A stretch of DNA of 64,000 nt from Alphaproteobacteria bacterium (GTDB lineage Bacteria; Pseudomonadota; Alphaproteobacteria; UBA9219; RGZA01). A program made the translations under genes and the position numbers. Shown here in pieces: positions 8,682 to 17,547 of this stretch. Location of the stretch: the NCBI GenBank assembly GCA_033762625.1, contig JANRLI010000007.1:1-64000 (forward strand), in the 5' to 3' direction. Positions within the stretch are counted from its first letter, which is position 1, and every line of letters begins with the position of its first letter. Under the pieces are notes generated by a model. It saw only the letters and a program-made list of their open reading frames with translations. It was not told the DNA's origin and made no database searches.

Positions 8682-9408
8682 CATGTTGTGCTTTAAAGAT
8701 GTATCATCATCATATGGCCCGGTTGATGTGCTGCATCATGTCAGTTTGGATGTGCAGCAGGGCGAAATTGTCACGCTGATTGGCGCAAATGGTGCAGGTA
8801 AAACCACATTGTTGATGACACTGTGCGGTAATCCGCGCGCAAAAACCGGCACCATTACGTTTAATGGCCGCGATATTACCTATTTGCCAACCGATGAGAT
8901 TATGCGCGGGCGCATCGCGCATGTGCCAGAAGGCCGCCATATCTTTCCGCGCATGACGGTTTTGGAAAATCTGCAACTGGGCGGCTATTTTGAAAGCGCC
9001 GCACATAACGCGCAGGATCTGGAAAAAGTTTTTACCTTATTCCCGCGTTTACAAGAACGCATGAAACAAATTGCTGGAACATTATCCGGCGGGGAACAGC
9101 AAATGCTGGCACTGGGCCGCGCCATGATGTCGCGCCCCGCGCTGCTGTTATTGGATGAGCCATCACTGGGTTTAGCGCCGCTGATTGTAAAGGATATTTT
9201 TGCCAGCCTTAAACGCCTGAATGAAACCGAAAAACTGACCATCTTTTTGGTGGAACAAAATGCCAATGCCGCGCTGAAATTGGCGCATAAAGGCCATGTT
9301 TTGGTGGGAGGGTGTATTACGCTTTCCGGCACGGGCCAAGAATTACTCAACCATCCCGCAGTGAGAGCTGCGTATCTCGAAGGTCATCACGAAAGGAAGT
9401 CTGCATGA
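8665..9408 (+). CDS. livF: Branched-chain amino-acid ABC transporter ATP-binding protein LivF
   Basis: This protein of up to 247 residues is the second ATPase of the Liv-type importer. It has Walker A GANGAGKTT, the LivF-typical HVPEGRHIFPRMTVLENL, signature LSGGEQQMLALGRAM and Walker B LLLLDEPSLGLAP. The start is uncertain: ATG at 8665 overlaps the livG stop and has an AGGGG just upstream, while ATG at 8683 (MLCFKDV) better fits homologous N-termini. The stop overlaps the next start as ATGA, indicating one operon with the binding protein. Confidence 0.9.
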   Translation: MMRPNNMLCFKDVSSSYGPVDVLHHVSLDVQQGEIVTLIGANGAGKTTLLMTLCGNPRAKTGTITFNGRDITYLPTDEIMRGRIAHVPEGRHIFPRMTVLENLQLGGYFESAAHNAQDLEKVFTLFPRLQERMKQIAGTLSGGEQQMLALGRAMMSRPALLLLDEPSLGLAPLIVKDIFASLKRLNETEKLTIFLVEQNANAALKLAHKGHVLVGGCITLSGTGQELLNHPAVRAAYLEGHHERKSA

Positions 9409-10490
9409 AGAAGTTTTTACTCGCGCTGGGTTTGGTATGTGTTGCGTCTGCCGCGCATGCAGATATTTCAATTGGTTTAATCGCGCCACTTACGGGGCAA
9501 TATGCCGTGTTCGGCGAACAAATTAAAAAGGGTGCGGAGCAAGCGGTGAAGAATATCAATGCCGCTGGCGGCGTACTGGGCCAGCAATTGAAACTGGAAA
9601 CCGCGGATGATGCGTGCGACCCCAAACAAGCCGTCGCCGCCGCCAACCAGATGGCAAGCAAGGGCGTTAAATATGTTGTCGGCCATTATTGTTCGGGTTC
9701 GGCCATTCCATCATCCAAAGTGTTGATGGAGGAAAAGGTGCTGCTCATTTCGCCGGGTGCAACCAACCCCAAATATACCGATGAAGGTAGTGACACGGTG
9801 TTCCGTGTATGCGGGCGCGATGACAAGCAGGGCGGGGTAATCGCGAATGAAATCGTTACAAAATATAAAGGCAAGAATGTTGCGTTGCTCAATGATAAAT
9901 CAGCCTATGGGCGTGGCTTGGCCGATGAAGTGAAGCGCGAATTGAACAAGGCGGGGATTACCGAAGCCAAATTTGAATCCTTCGCCGCAGGGGAAAAGGA
10001 TTATTCGGCAATTGTCGCCAGTCTGAAGCAAGCGAATATCGATGTGGTGTTCATCGGCGGTTATCACACCGAAAGCGGGTTGATTACACGCCAATTGCGC
10101 GAAGCAGGTTCCAAGGCGCAGGTCATTGGCGGCGATGCATTGGTGACCAATGAATTCTGGTCCATCACCGGCAATGCTGGCGAAGGCGTGTTGATGACCT
10201 TTGGCCCAGACCCACGCAAGAATGCCGATGCGAAAACCGTGGTGGCAGAATTCCATAAGCAAAACTATGAGCCGGAAGGTTACACGCTCTATTCCTATGC
10301 ATCGGTTCAGATATTTGCCGATGCCATTAAAAACGCAGGCGCGAATGATGTAACCAAAGTGACCAAAGCCATGCATGGCGATAAATTCAAAACCGTATTG
10401 GGTGAATTAGGCTTTGATGCCAAGGGCGATGTGCTGGCACCCGCCTATGTGTTGTATATCTGGAAAGATGGGAAGTATGCGGAGCGGTAA
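9405..10490 (+). CDS. Periplasmic branched-chain amino-acid binding protein (LivK-like)
   Basis: This 361-residue protein has a clear Sec signal peptide, MKKFLLALGLVCVASAAHA, cleaved before DISIGLIAPLTGQYA. The mature part is a two-lobed Peripla_BP_6 protein with the usual GVLGQQLKLETADDACDP and SPGATNP segments. It captures branched-chain or related amino acids in the periplasm and delivers them to the Liv permease. The start at 9405 is chosen because it gives the signal peptide, has an AGGAAG ribosome-binding site and overlaps the livF stop as ATGA. The frame is open upstream to 9312, but that part lies inside livF. Confidence 0.9.
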   Translation: MKKFLLALGLVCVASAAHADISIGLIAPLTGQYAVFGEQIKKGAEQAVKNINAAGGVLGQQLKLETADDACDPKQAVAAANQMASKGVKYVVGHYCSGSAIPSSKVLMEEKVLLISPGATNPKYTDEGSDTVFRVCGRDDKQGGVIANEIVTKYKGKNVALLNDKSAYGRGLADEVKRELNKAGITEAKFESFAAGEKDYSAIVASLKQANIDVVFIGGYHTESGLITRQLREAGSKAQVIGGDALVTNEFWSITGNAGEGVLMTFGPDPRKNADAKTVVAEFHKQNYEPEGYTLYSYASVQIFADAIKNAGANDVTKVTKAMHGDKFKTVLGELGFDAKGDVLAPAYVLYIWKDGKYAER

Positions 10491-10502
10491 TCACTCGGCA
10501 GT

Positions 10503-11234
10503 TTACTGGCTGGCCTTCATATCCGCCAATTCGTCATTGTATTCCTGCGCGTAATCGCAGTTCTTCATGTGATCGAACCACGGGCCGCCGCGTGTGTAAT
10601 GCACGATGGAGGGCGGGGTGGCTTCTTTCTTGTTATGGCCTTCCAGCCAGTTCCAGCGCGTGGGCAGGCTGCCAATCTCCTCATCCTTCAGCCAGCAAAA
10701 ACGGTGCAGATCACGCCCCGGCACGGTGTTGATGAGTTCCACGGTCAACGCGTTGTTCGATGGATGGTCAGTATTGAACATCATCAGCGATGACCAGTTC
10801 TTGCGCGCATAGCGTACCTGCATCTGCGCATCCATCTTCACGGTTTCGGTCGGTTCATGCACGTGTTGCACGCACATCACGGCGTATTTGGGGTCCGCTA
10901 ATTTCAACAAATTGGCAATATCATCGAGCCACAAAAAATCGCAGTCACAAAAGATCGCCCACTGCGTTGCCGGAAAATGCGATTTGCTGAGAATGGGCGT
11001 GAGAAAGCGGGAGATAGCGAATTCGGTGCTCATCGGCGCATCGGAGATCAGATCGAACATTTGCCCGTTGCGTTTAGAATAAAGCCGCGTGTAGCGTTTT
11101 TGCGCGCGCATTTCTGGCAACTTAATCGGCGCGATGTCCACAGGGATGCTGGCCCGCTTTTTTACCGAATGAACACATACATTATATGCTTCGTCTTCGC
11201 GGGGATCATATCCGACAAATAAAGAAACAGGCAT
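10503..11234 (-). CDS. Glycosyltransferase-like protein with DxD motif
   Basis: This 243-residue protein starts at ATG 11234 (MPVSLFVGYDPRED); the longer frame would need a TTG. It resembles GT8-like nucleotide-sugar transferases. The N-terminal FVGYDPREDEAYNV, the DCDFLW motif near residue 97 (a metal and sugar-nucleotide binding DxD), and a C-terminal HYTRGGPWF with a possible metal-binding His all fit a GT-A fold. It has no signal or membrane segment, so it is probably cytoplasmic and acts on a glycan or sugar lipid. The substrate is unknown. It converges on the liv operon with a 12-base gap. Confidence 0.6.
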   Translation of the reverse strand: MPVSLFVGYDPREDEAYNVCVHSVKKRASIPVDIAPIKLPEMRAQKRYTRLYSKRNGQMFDLISDAPMSTEFAISRFLTPILSKSHFPATQWAIFCDCDFLWLDDIANLLKLADPKYAVMCVQHVHEPTETVKMDAQMQVRYARKNWSSLMMFNTDHPSNNALTVELINTVPGRDLHRFCWLKDEEIGSLPTRWNWLEGHNKKEATPPSIVHYTRGGPWFDHMKNCDYAQEYNDELADMKASQ

Positions 11235-11335
11235 GGCGCACCAAAAGGGCAAGAGGGACTGGTAAATTATTACAGTCCATTTATATTAGTATTGAGTTAA
11301 CACCCGCCGCAACCCTTCGTGCCCAGTTGAACATT

Positions 11336-11869
11336 ATGTCGCCTATTATCCTTCCCTATAAGGGTGTTATGCCCACCATTGATCCCACAGCCTATATTGC
11401 GCCTGGCGCCGTTGTGGTGGGCGATGTGCATATTGGTGCACATAGTTCCGTGTGGTTTGGCTGCGTTCTGCGCGGTGATGTGAATGTTATCCGCGTGGGT
11501 GCGCGCACCAATATTCAGGATGGGACGATTGTGCATGTGACCTATGGCGGTCAAGGCACGCATATTGGTGATGATGTGACGATTGGCCACATGGCCCTTT
11601 TGCATGATTGCACGCTGGACGATCACTCCTTCATTGGTATGAAAGCCGCGATTATCGATAAGGCGCGGGTAGAGAGTTTCGCGATGGTGGGGGCAGGCGC
11701 GTTGGTAACCCAGAATAAGGTCGTGCCATCCAAACAATTATGGGTTGGTTCGCCTGCCAAATACGCGCGTGATTTAAAGGACGAAGAAATCGCTGAAATC
11801 AAGCATCGCGCGGAGCACTACGTGAATATCGCCGCGAATTACATGGCGCATATTGCGTGTGTCAGTTAG
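11336..11869 (+). CDS. Gamma-class carbonic anhydrase family protein
   Basis: This 177-residue protein is a left-handed beta-helix of hexapeptide repeats (for example GDVHIGAHSSVWFGCVLRGD). The zinc-site region HVTYGGQGTHIGDDVTIGHM carries His residues and is followed by ALLHDCTLDD, matching gamma-CA/YrdA proteins. Members either hydrate CO2 or bind metal without proven activity. The start is placed at ATG 11336 because homologues begin near MSPIILPYKG. It overlaps the 3' end of the convergent PHA synthase gene by 8 bases. Confidence 0.88.
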   Translation: MSPIILPYKGVMPTIDPTAYIAPGAVVVGDVHIGAHSSVWFGCVLRGDVNVIRVGARTNIQDGTIVHVTYGGQGTHIGDDVTIGHMALLHDCTLDDHSFIGMKAAIIDKARVESFAMVGAGALVTQNKVVPSKQLWVGSPAKYARDLKDEEIAEIKHRAEHYVNIAANYMAHIACVS

Positions 11870-13691
11870 CCTTTACACGCACATAACTGCCGGGTGCATC
11901 TTCAATCGCATTTTTGGCTGGATGGCGTGCCGGAACTTGTTCACCCGCATAATGGGTAAGCCATGATACCCATTCCGGCCACCATGAGCCGTCATGTTTT
12001 ACCGTTGCGCCCATCCAGGTGTCCGGGCTTTTGGGAAGGCGCGGATTGGTCCAATAATTATATTTATTTCCCGTCGCCGGATTAACTACGCCTGCAATAT
12101 GGCCTGAAGCCGAAAGTGTGAAGCGTACAGGGCCTTTCATCAGCAATGAACCCGCATAGGTTGATTTCCACGGCGAGATATGATCATCGCGCGTGGAAAG
12201 GAAAAAAGCTGGCGTGTCGATAAGGGTAAGGTCAATTACGGTGTTTTTCAGCTTCATCTGACCTTTGGCCAGTTTGTTTTGCTGATACATCTCGCGCAGA
12301 TAAAAACTGTGCATGGCAGCGGGCATGCGGGTGGAATCCGAATTCCAATATAACAAATCAAACGGGAAGGGTTCTTTGCCCATCAAATAATTATTTACAA
12401 CAAACGACCATATAAGGTCATTGGCGCGCAGCATATTGAAGGTTGTGGCCATGGCATTGGCATCAAGATAGCCTTGCGCGCTCATGCGTTCTTCCATGGC
12501 CTGCAATTGTTCATCATCAATAAATACCGATAACTCTCCGGCTTCCGCAAAATCGAGCATGGTGACCAGATAGGTTGCACAGGCAACCGTTGGCAGTTTC
12601 GCTTTTTCATCCGGATGTTTGGCAAGATAGGCCAGCATGCAAGCAAGCAATGTGCCACCAAGGCAGTAGCCGACAATATTGATATTGGCTTCCCCCGTTA
12701 TGCGTGCGATTTCTGTCATCGCCGCCATGGGACCTTCGGTCATATAGTCTTCGAACGATTTATTCGATAGGGATTCATCCGGGTTTACCCAAGAAATAAT
12801 AAATACGGTGTGGCCTTGTTCCAGTAAATATTTGACGTAGGATTTCTTTTCTCCCAGATCAAGGATGTAATACTTGTTAATCCAGGGCGGGATAATGAGC
12901 AGTGGTGTAGCAAACACATTTTCCGTGAGCGGTGAGTACTGGATAAGCTGCATCAAATCGTTTTGATAAATAACCTTCCCCTTGGTGGTGGCAAGATTGC
13001 GCCCGACTTCAAAGGCTTTTTCATCCGTCATGGCGATTTTCAATTCGCCGTTGCCGCGTTCCAGATCATTGAGAAGATTTTCAAGCCCCTTGATAAGATT
13101 TTCGCCACCGGTTTCAACGGTGCGTTGCAAAACATCAGGATTGGTCATTAAAAAATTGCTGGGCGAAATCGCATCAACAAACTGGCGCGTGTAAAAATCG
13201 ACCTTGCGCGCGGTTTTATCATCGAGGCCCTTGGTTTCACGTACTGTATTTTGCAGCCAACGTGCCGAAAGCAGATAGGATTGCTTGATGTAATCAAACA
13301 CCGTTCCTTCGTTCCAACCCGGGCTTTGGAAGCGGCGGTCGTTTTGCGCAGGAGAAATAACAGGCTGCACATGTTGCTCGCCCATGAACCGCATAGCGGT
13401 TGCGTTCCATAATTTCAGATAATCTTGCCAAAGATTGATGCTCGCTGTTATCAGCTTGTCGGGGTTTTGCATCATCGCCTGCGTCAAATCGAGGAAGGCG
13501 GCAGAGATATTTGCAATCTCCATCTGGCTCGCATGGGTCTTGTTTTCCTGCTGGCGTTCCAAGAACTCACGCATCAATTTCTGGCTTTGCTCGCCAATGC
13601 GCACCATGGCTTTGGCCAGTTCCACGGGGTCTGGGACCTTAACTTCTTCCTTGTTTTCGGATGAGGGTGGCTTGGTTTTCTTGGTGCTCAT
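11862..13691 (-). CDS. phaC: Class I poly(3-hydroxyalkanoate) synthase
   Basis: This 609-residue enzyme polymerises (R)-3-hydroxyacyl-CoA into PHA storage granules. The lipase-like box GYCLGG places the catalytic Cys at about residue 343. Asp lies in STRDDHISPW and His in SGHIAGVVNP, completing the triad. The tail WWPEWVSWL is family-typical, and the length matches class I. The N-terminus is charged and probably granule-associated. No phaA, phaB or phasin gene lies nearby. It overlaps the carbonic anhydrase gene at the 3' end and is transcribed away from the lipoprotein-hom operon. Confidence 0.95.
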   Translation of the reverse strand: MSTKKTKPPSSENKEEVKVPDPVELAKAMVRIGEQSQKLMREFLERQQENKTHASQMEIANISAAFLDLTQAMMQNPDKLITASINLWQDYLKLWNATAMRFMGEQHVQPVISPAQNDRRFQSPGWNEGTVFDYIKQSYLLSARWLQNTVRETKGLDDKTARKVDFYTRQFVDAISPSNFLMTNPDVLQRTVETGGENLIKGLENLLNDLERGNGELKIAMTDEKAFEVGRNLATTKGKVIYQNDLMQLIQYSPLTENVFATPLLIIPPWINKYYILDLGEKKSYVKYLLEQGHTVFIISWVNPDESLSNKSFEDYMTEGPMAAMTEIARITGEANINIVGYCLGGTLLACMLAYLAKHPDEKAKLPTVACATYLVTMLDFAEAGELSVFIDDEQLQAMEERMSAQGYLDANAMATTFNMLRANDLIWSFVVNNYLMGKEPFPFDLLYWNSDSTRMPAAMHSFYLREMYQQNKLAKGQMKLKNTVIDLTLIDTPAFFLSTRDDHISPWKSTYAGSLLMKGPVRFTLSASGHIAGVVNPATGNKYNYWTNPRLPKSPDTWMGATVKHDGSWWPEWVSWLTHYAGEQVPARHPAKNAIEDAPGSYVRVKAN

Positions 13692-13781
13692 GACATATTA
13701 ATAAATAGACTTGCAACGCGGGCCCAGCGTAGGCATTTTACAAAGGGCACTTTATAGGTCTTCTTTAGGAAAAACAACGAG

Positions 13782-14204
13782 ATGCGACTTTTCTTTCAAC
13801 TATTTTGTGGGGGCATGCTTTTATGCCTCGCCGCATGTGCGGATACGGAATGGCCGCAATGGATCAGCGGTGAGCCGACCAAGGAACAGCTAGATGCCTA
13901 TAAAGGCCCAATTCCGATGCCAGATAACAAAACGGAAGGGAAGTCTTGGCCCAATTTGGCCGATGTGCCTGCGCGCCCGAAAGTGATTTTAGCTGAAACA
14001 CAAAAGGACGCTCTCGTTGCCGAAATGAACGAAGAAAATGCTGCGGGCTTAGCGGAAATTGAGGCATATAATGCCGCCAACCCTCCGCAGGTAAAACAAA
14101 GTGTAAAATCAGCACCCAAAGTATCGGTAAAAAAAGCAGTAAAAAAGAAAAAGCCAAAAGTAAAAAAGCCAAAAGTTAAAAAGAAAGCAGCCCATCATGA
14201 GTAA
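13782..14204 (+). CDS. Predicted lipoprotein with lysine-rich tail
   Basis: This 140-residue protein begins with a signal sequence and the lipobox LAAC (Cys19), so it is probably lipidated and anchored in the membrane. The mature start ADTEWPQWISGEP is followed by an acidic helical middle and a C-terminal tail of about 40 residues rich in Lys-Lys-Pro-Lys repeats, ending AAHHE. Such tails may bind anionic envelope polymers or DNA, but the function is unknown. The gene overlaps hom by 8 bases, indicating co-transcription. Confidence 0.65.
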   Translation: MRLFFQLFCGGMLLCLAACADTEWPQWISGEPTKEQLDAYKGPIPMPDNKTEGKSWPNLADVPARPKVILAETQKDALVAEMNEENAAGLAEIEAYNAANPPQVKQSVKSAPKVSVKKAVKKKKPKVKKPKVKKKAAHHE

Positions 14205-15492
14205 ATCACCACTACGCCTTGGAATTGCGGGTCTTGGACATGTAGGCAGCGAAGTTGCGCGTATTATTGAAACGCAAGGCGCGCATCTTGCCCGTCGGGG
14301 TGGCCGCGATATTGTGGTGACGGCAGTGTCTGCGCGCGATAAAAACAAACAGCGCAGCTGCAAGTTAACGGGCGTTGCATGGGTGAATAACCCCGTTGAA
14401 CTTGCTGCGCATAAAGATGTGGATGTGGTGGTGGAATTAATCGGCGGCAGCGAAGGCGTCGCGCGTGAACTTGCCACGGCTGCCCTTAAAGCAAGCAAGC
14501 CCTTCATTACCGCCAATAAAGCATTGCTGGCGCATCATGGTGTTGAATTGGCCAGTCTTTCCGAAAAGCATAATGTGCCGTTGTATTGCGAAGCAGCGGT
14601 GGCGGGCGGTATTCCGGTAATTAAAACCCTGCGTGAATCCTTGGCGGGTAATGCGGTTAAAGAAATTTATGGAATTCTGAACGGCACGTGCAATTACATC
14701 CTTACCACCATGCGTGAAACGGGCAGGGCATTTGCCGATGTTCTAGCGGATGCGCAGAAATTAGGTTACGCCGAAGCCGACCCGACGTTTGATATTGATG
14801 GAATGGATGCCGCGCATAAACTAGCCATTCTTTCATCATTGGCATTCAGCTCGCCCGTTGATTTATCAGCGCTGTCGGTGAGCGGTATTCGTAATATCAG
14901 CTTGGCCGATATTCATTTTGCCGAGGAACTGGGGTTCCGCATTAAATTGTTGGGCGTTTCGCGCCTGACCGAAAAGGGGCTGATGCAGCGCGTATCGCCA
15001 TATATGGTGCCGCTCACCGAACAACTTGCGCATGTGGAAGGCGCGCTCAACGCTGTCTTTATCGAAGGTAGCGCAGTTGGCCCATTGACGCTGATTGGCC
15101 GCGGGGCAGGTGCGGCGGCAACAGCATCCTCCGTGTTGGGTGACGTTATTGATGCAGCCAATGGCGGCGCACCGCCAGCCTTTGGCGTTTCGGTTGCCAA
15201 TATGAAGGCGATTAAATCATTGCCGGATGCTGACAGTGTCGGCGCATTCTATGTGCGTTTGATGGTGGCAGATGAACCGGGTGTGCTGGCCGATATGGCG
15301 GCGATTCTGCGCGATGCACGCATCTCCATCCAGTCGCTTTTGCAAAAGGGCCGTAATGAAGCAGGCCCTGTTGCGGTAGTGTTCATCACCCATGACAGCA
15401 ATGAAAAAGCAATGGCCGAAGCGTTGAACAAGCTTGGTAAAATGCCGTCTGTGCTGGAAGCGCCATGCGTTATTCGCATCTTGCCTCATTAA
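14197..15492 (+). CDS. hom: Homoserine dehydrogenase
   Basis: This 431-residue enzyme reduces aspartate semialdehyde to homoserine for threonine and methionine synthesis. The NAD(P) site GIAGLGHVGSEVARI is at residues 8-22. The homoserine-dehydrogenase core has GILNGTCNYIL and DPTFDIDGMDAAHKL with conserved Asp and Lys. An ACT domain starts near residue 350 (VADEPGVLADMAAILR) and probably binds the feedback inhibitor threonine. The start overlaps the lipoprotein gene. The hom, glpX, recJ order is familiar in alphaproteobacteria, although a GNAT-like gene interrupts it here. Confidence 0.96.
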   Translation: MSKSPLRLGIAGLGHVGSEVARIIETQGAHLARRGGRDIVVTAVSARDKNKQRSCKLTGVAWVNNPVELAAHKDVDVVVELIGGSEGVARELATAALKASKPFITANKALLAHHGVELASLSEKHNVPLYCEAAVAGGIPVIKTLRESLAGNAVKEIYGILNGTCNYILTTMRETGRAFADVLADAQKLGYAEADPTFDIDGMDAAHKLAILSSLAFSSPVDLSALSVSGIRNISLADIHFAEELGFRIKLLGVSRLTEKGLMQRVSPYMVPLTEQLAHVEGALNAVFIEGSAVGPLTLIGRGAGAAATASSVLGDVIDAANGGAPPAFGVSVANMKAIKSLPDADSVGAFYVRLMVADEPGVLADMAAILRDARISIQSLLQKGRNEAGPVAVVFITHDSNEKAMAEALNKLGKMPSVLEAPCVIRILPH

Positions 15493-15502
15493 AGGAAGCT
15501 AA

Positions 15503-16342
15503 TCAGCAAATTTTGTTGGCCGGTTTTGCTGGATTTCGAACTAATGATTTGGGATTACGCAATGGCACACCGTACTTTTCATGTGCATCCATTTGCATGG
15601 CGATTAAATCTTTCATTTGTTCAGGTCCGGTCGTAAAGGTGAGGCCGCCCGCATAAAATTTATTGTCATTTGCCGGTACGCCGCCGTTGACCAGCGGTTC
15701 TGAATAGAGTGCATAAAAATCTTGGGCAAAAAGAGATACGGTAGTTGCCTTGTCTTCGTCGCTTTGGCCTGCACCCCATTTTACGATAAGCCTTAAATCC
15801 TGACGTTGATAAACACCATCTTGGTCTGGAATAAGCAACGGTGATCGCCAATCATTCAATGCCAGCGCGTTAGCTGGTACAGCGCCAGGAACTTTATTCG
15901 CACGTTCAACAAACACGCCCGAAGCTGCATCATGACCGTGTTCCTGTGCTAACGCATTGATGGCTTTCAAGGCTTGGCCATTAAGTTGCGTCAGTATATT
16001 TTTATTGCGGAATTCTTCGTCAATCCCTGCATAGGTAATATTCGCGCTGTTGCTATTTTCGTGATAAATGCCAAATGCGAAACCGATAACCTTGCCAGCT
16101 TCGTTGCGGGCAATTGTAACAGTTGCGTTGTGCTGTCCTGTACGCGATTGCACCCCTTTTATTAAGCGTTCCCACGCATCTTTTGTTTCTATTGAGGCAT
16201 AAATCGTCTCGCCAGTGGCTGGGTTTATCGTTGGATCATCAAAAATGGCAGGAGCGTGTTTAAGAAATGATGCGTAAGCATCATTTAGGATTTTGGCGTC
16301 GAAATTACGTCGATCAGTAGTTTCATACGTGATTGTTGACAT
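15503..16342 (-). CDS. Possible GNAT-type acetyltransferase
   Basis: This 279-residue protein has a stretch resembling the GNAT acetyl-CoA domain: VTIARNEAGKVIGFAFGIY then ITYAGIDEEFRNKNILTQLNGQAL around residues 95-145, including an RNKNIL loop that could be a degenerate pyrophosphate-binding segment. The usual R/Q-x-x-G-x-G/A is not intact, so activity is uncertain. The C-terminus has no recognised domain. It lies between hom and glpX on the opposite strand, breaking an otherwise conserved order, so it may be a late insertion. Confidence 0.4.
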   Translation of the reverse strand: MSTITYETTDRRNFDAKILNDAYASFLKHAPAIFDDPTINPATGETIYASIETKDAWERLIKGVQSRTGQHNATVTIARNEAGKVIGFAFGIYHENSNSANITYAGIDEEFRNKNILTQLNGQALKAINALAQEHGHDAASGVFVERANKVPGAVPANALALNDWRSPLLIPDQDGVYQRQDLRLIVKWGAGQSDEDKATTVSLFAQDFYALYSEPLVNGGVPANDNKFYAGGLTFTTGPEQMKDLIAMQMDAHEKYGVPLRNPKSLVRNPAKPANKIC

Positions 16343-16536
16343 GAGCCTATTCTATCACACACGTTTGAAAGTATTGGCTTGCTCTAAAGGCGCCGTATTC
16401 TGCCATGACTCGGCTTTTTTAAGCATTTGCCAGCAGAACAATAAAACCAATAGGAAACGCACCTTTATTATTTTGCAGTTTCATTTTTTTCTAAAAGCCT
16501 TAAAAGAGTTAACCATATTTCAAAGCAAAGGCAGCC

Positions 16537-17547
16537 ATGCAAACACTTCGTAAATCGGATAGCCCAATGACCATCGAAACATCCCCCAAAGTTATGGACC
16601 GCAACCTCGCCATTGAACTGGTGCGTGTGACGGAAGCGGCTGCGCTTTCGGCATCGCTGCTGGTTGGGCATGGTGATGAAAAGAAGGCCGATCAGGCGGC
16701 AGTGGATGCGATGCGCAAGGCGCTGAACGTATTACCGATTGATGGAACCGTTGTAATTGGTGAAGGCGAACGCGATGAAGCGCCGATGCTTTATATTGGT
16801 GAGAAAGTAGGTAAGGGCGGTGCGCAGCTTGATATCGCGCTTGACCCGTTGGAAGGCACAACGATCACTGCAACCGGTGGCCCCAACGCGCTCGCCGTTA
16901 TTGCCATGGCCGAAAGCGGTGGGTTCCTGAACGCGCCAGACGTCTATATGGACAAGATTGCGATTGGCCCGAATTATCCCGAAGGCATTATTGATTTGGA
17001 TAATTCCGTCCAGCAAAACATTAAAAACATTGCACAGGCACGCAAGGCTGAACCATCGGAATTGCTGGTGTGTATTCTTGACCGTCCGCGGCATCAGGAA
17101 CTGATTGCAAAAGTCCGTGAAACAGGTGCGCGCATCATGTTGATTGGTGATGGCGATGTTAGCGCCGTGATTGCAACCACCTCGCCTGAAACGGGCGTTG
17201 ATGTGTATATGGGTACAGGCGGAGCGCCGGAAGGCGTGCTGGCTGCTGCTGCGCTGCGCTCCATTGGCGGGCAGATGCAAGGCCGTTTGCTGTTCCGCAA
17301 TGATGAAGAAAAAGCCCGCGCTGCACGTTGGGGCGTGAAGGATTTGAACCGCAAATATAACCTGATGGATTTGGCAAAGGGCGATGTGATGTTTGCTGCA
17401 ACCGGCGTCACCACTGGCCCTATGTTACGCGGCGTTCGCCGTTTCCCCGGCGGCGCATATACGCATTCAGTGGTCATGCGTTCCAAAACCGGAACCGTGC
17501 GCTACATGGAAGCGCATCATAATTTCAGAACCAAACCGTGGTCGTAA
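16537..17547 (+). CDS. glpX: Class II fructose-1,6-bisphosphatase
   Basis: This 336-residue enzyme dephosphorylates fructose-1,6-bisphosphate in gluconeogenesis. It shows VTEAAALSASLLVGHGDEKKAD, VVIGEGERDEAPMLYIGE and DPLEGTTITATGGPNALAV, the metal and substrate loops of GlpX-type FBPases. The ATG at 16537 has AAAGG five bases upstream; an alternative ATG at 16567 gives MTIETSPKVMDRNLAIE. The stop overlaps the GTG start of recJ by ten bases, so the two are coupled. Alphaproteobacteria commonly use this enzyme class, often as a sole FBPase. Confidence 0.94.
   Translation: MQTLRKSDSPMTIETSPKVMDRNLAIELVRVTEAAALSASLLVGHGDEKKADQAAVDAMRKALNVLPIDGTVVIGEGERDEAPMLYIGEKVGKGGAQLDIALDPLEGTTITATGGPNALAVIAMAESGGFLNAPDVYMDKIAIGPNYPEGIIDLDNSVQQNIKNIAQARKAEPSELLVCILDRPRHQELIAKVRETGARIMLIGDGDVSAVIATTSPETGVDVYMGTGGAPEGVLAAAALRSIGGQMQGRLLFRNDEEKARAARWGVKDLNRKYNLMDLAKGDVMFAATGVTTGPMLRGVRRFPGGAYTHSVVMRSKTGTVRYMEAHHNFRTKPWS

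Noticed and set aside
9312-9404. N-terminal extension of the LivK-like protein
   Set aside because: It lies inside livF, has no signal peptide, and the ATG at 9405 has a ribosome-binding site and gives a proper signal sequence.
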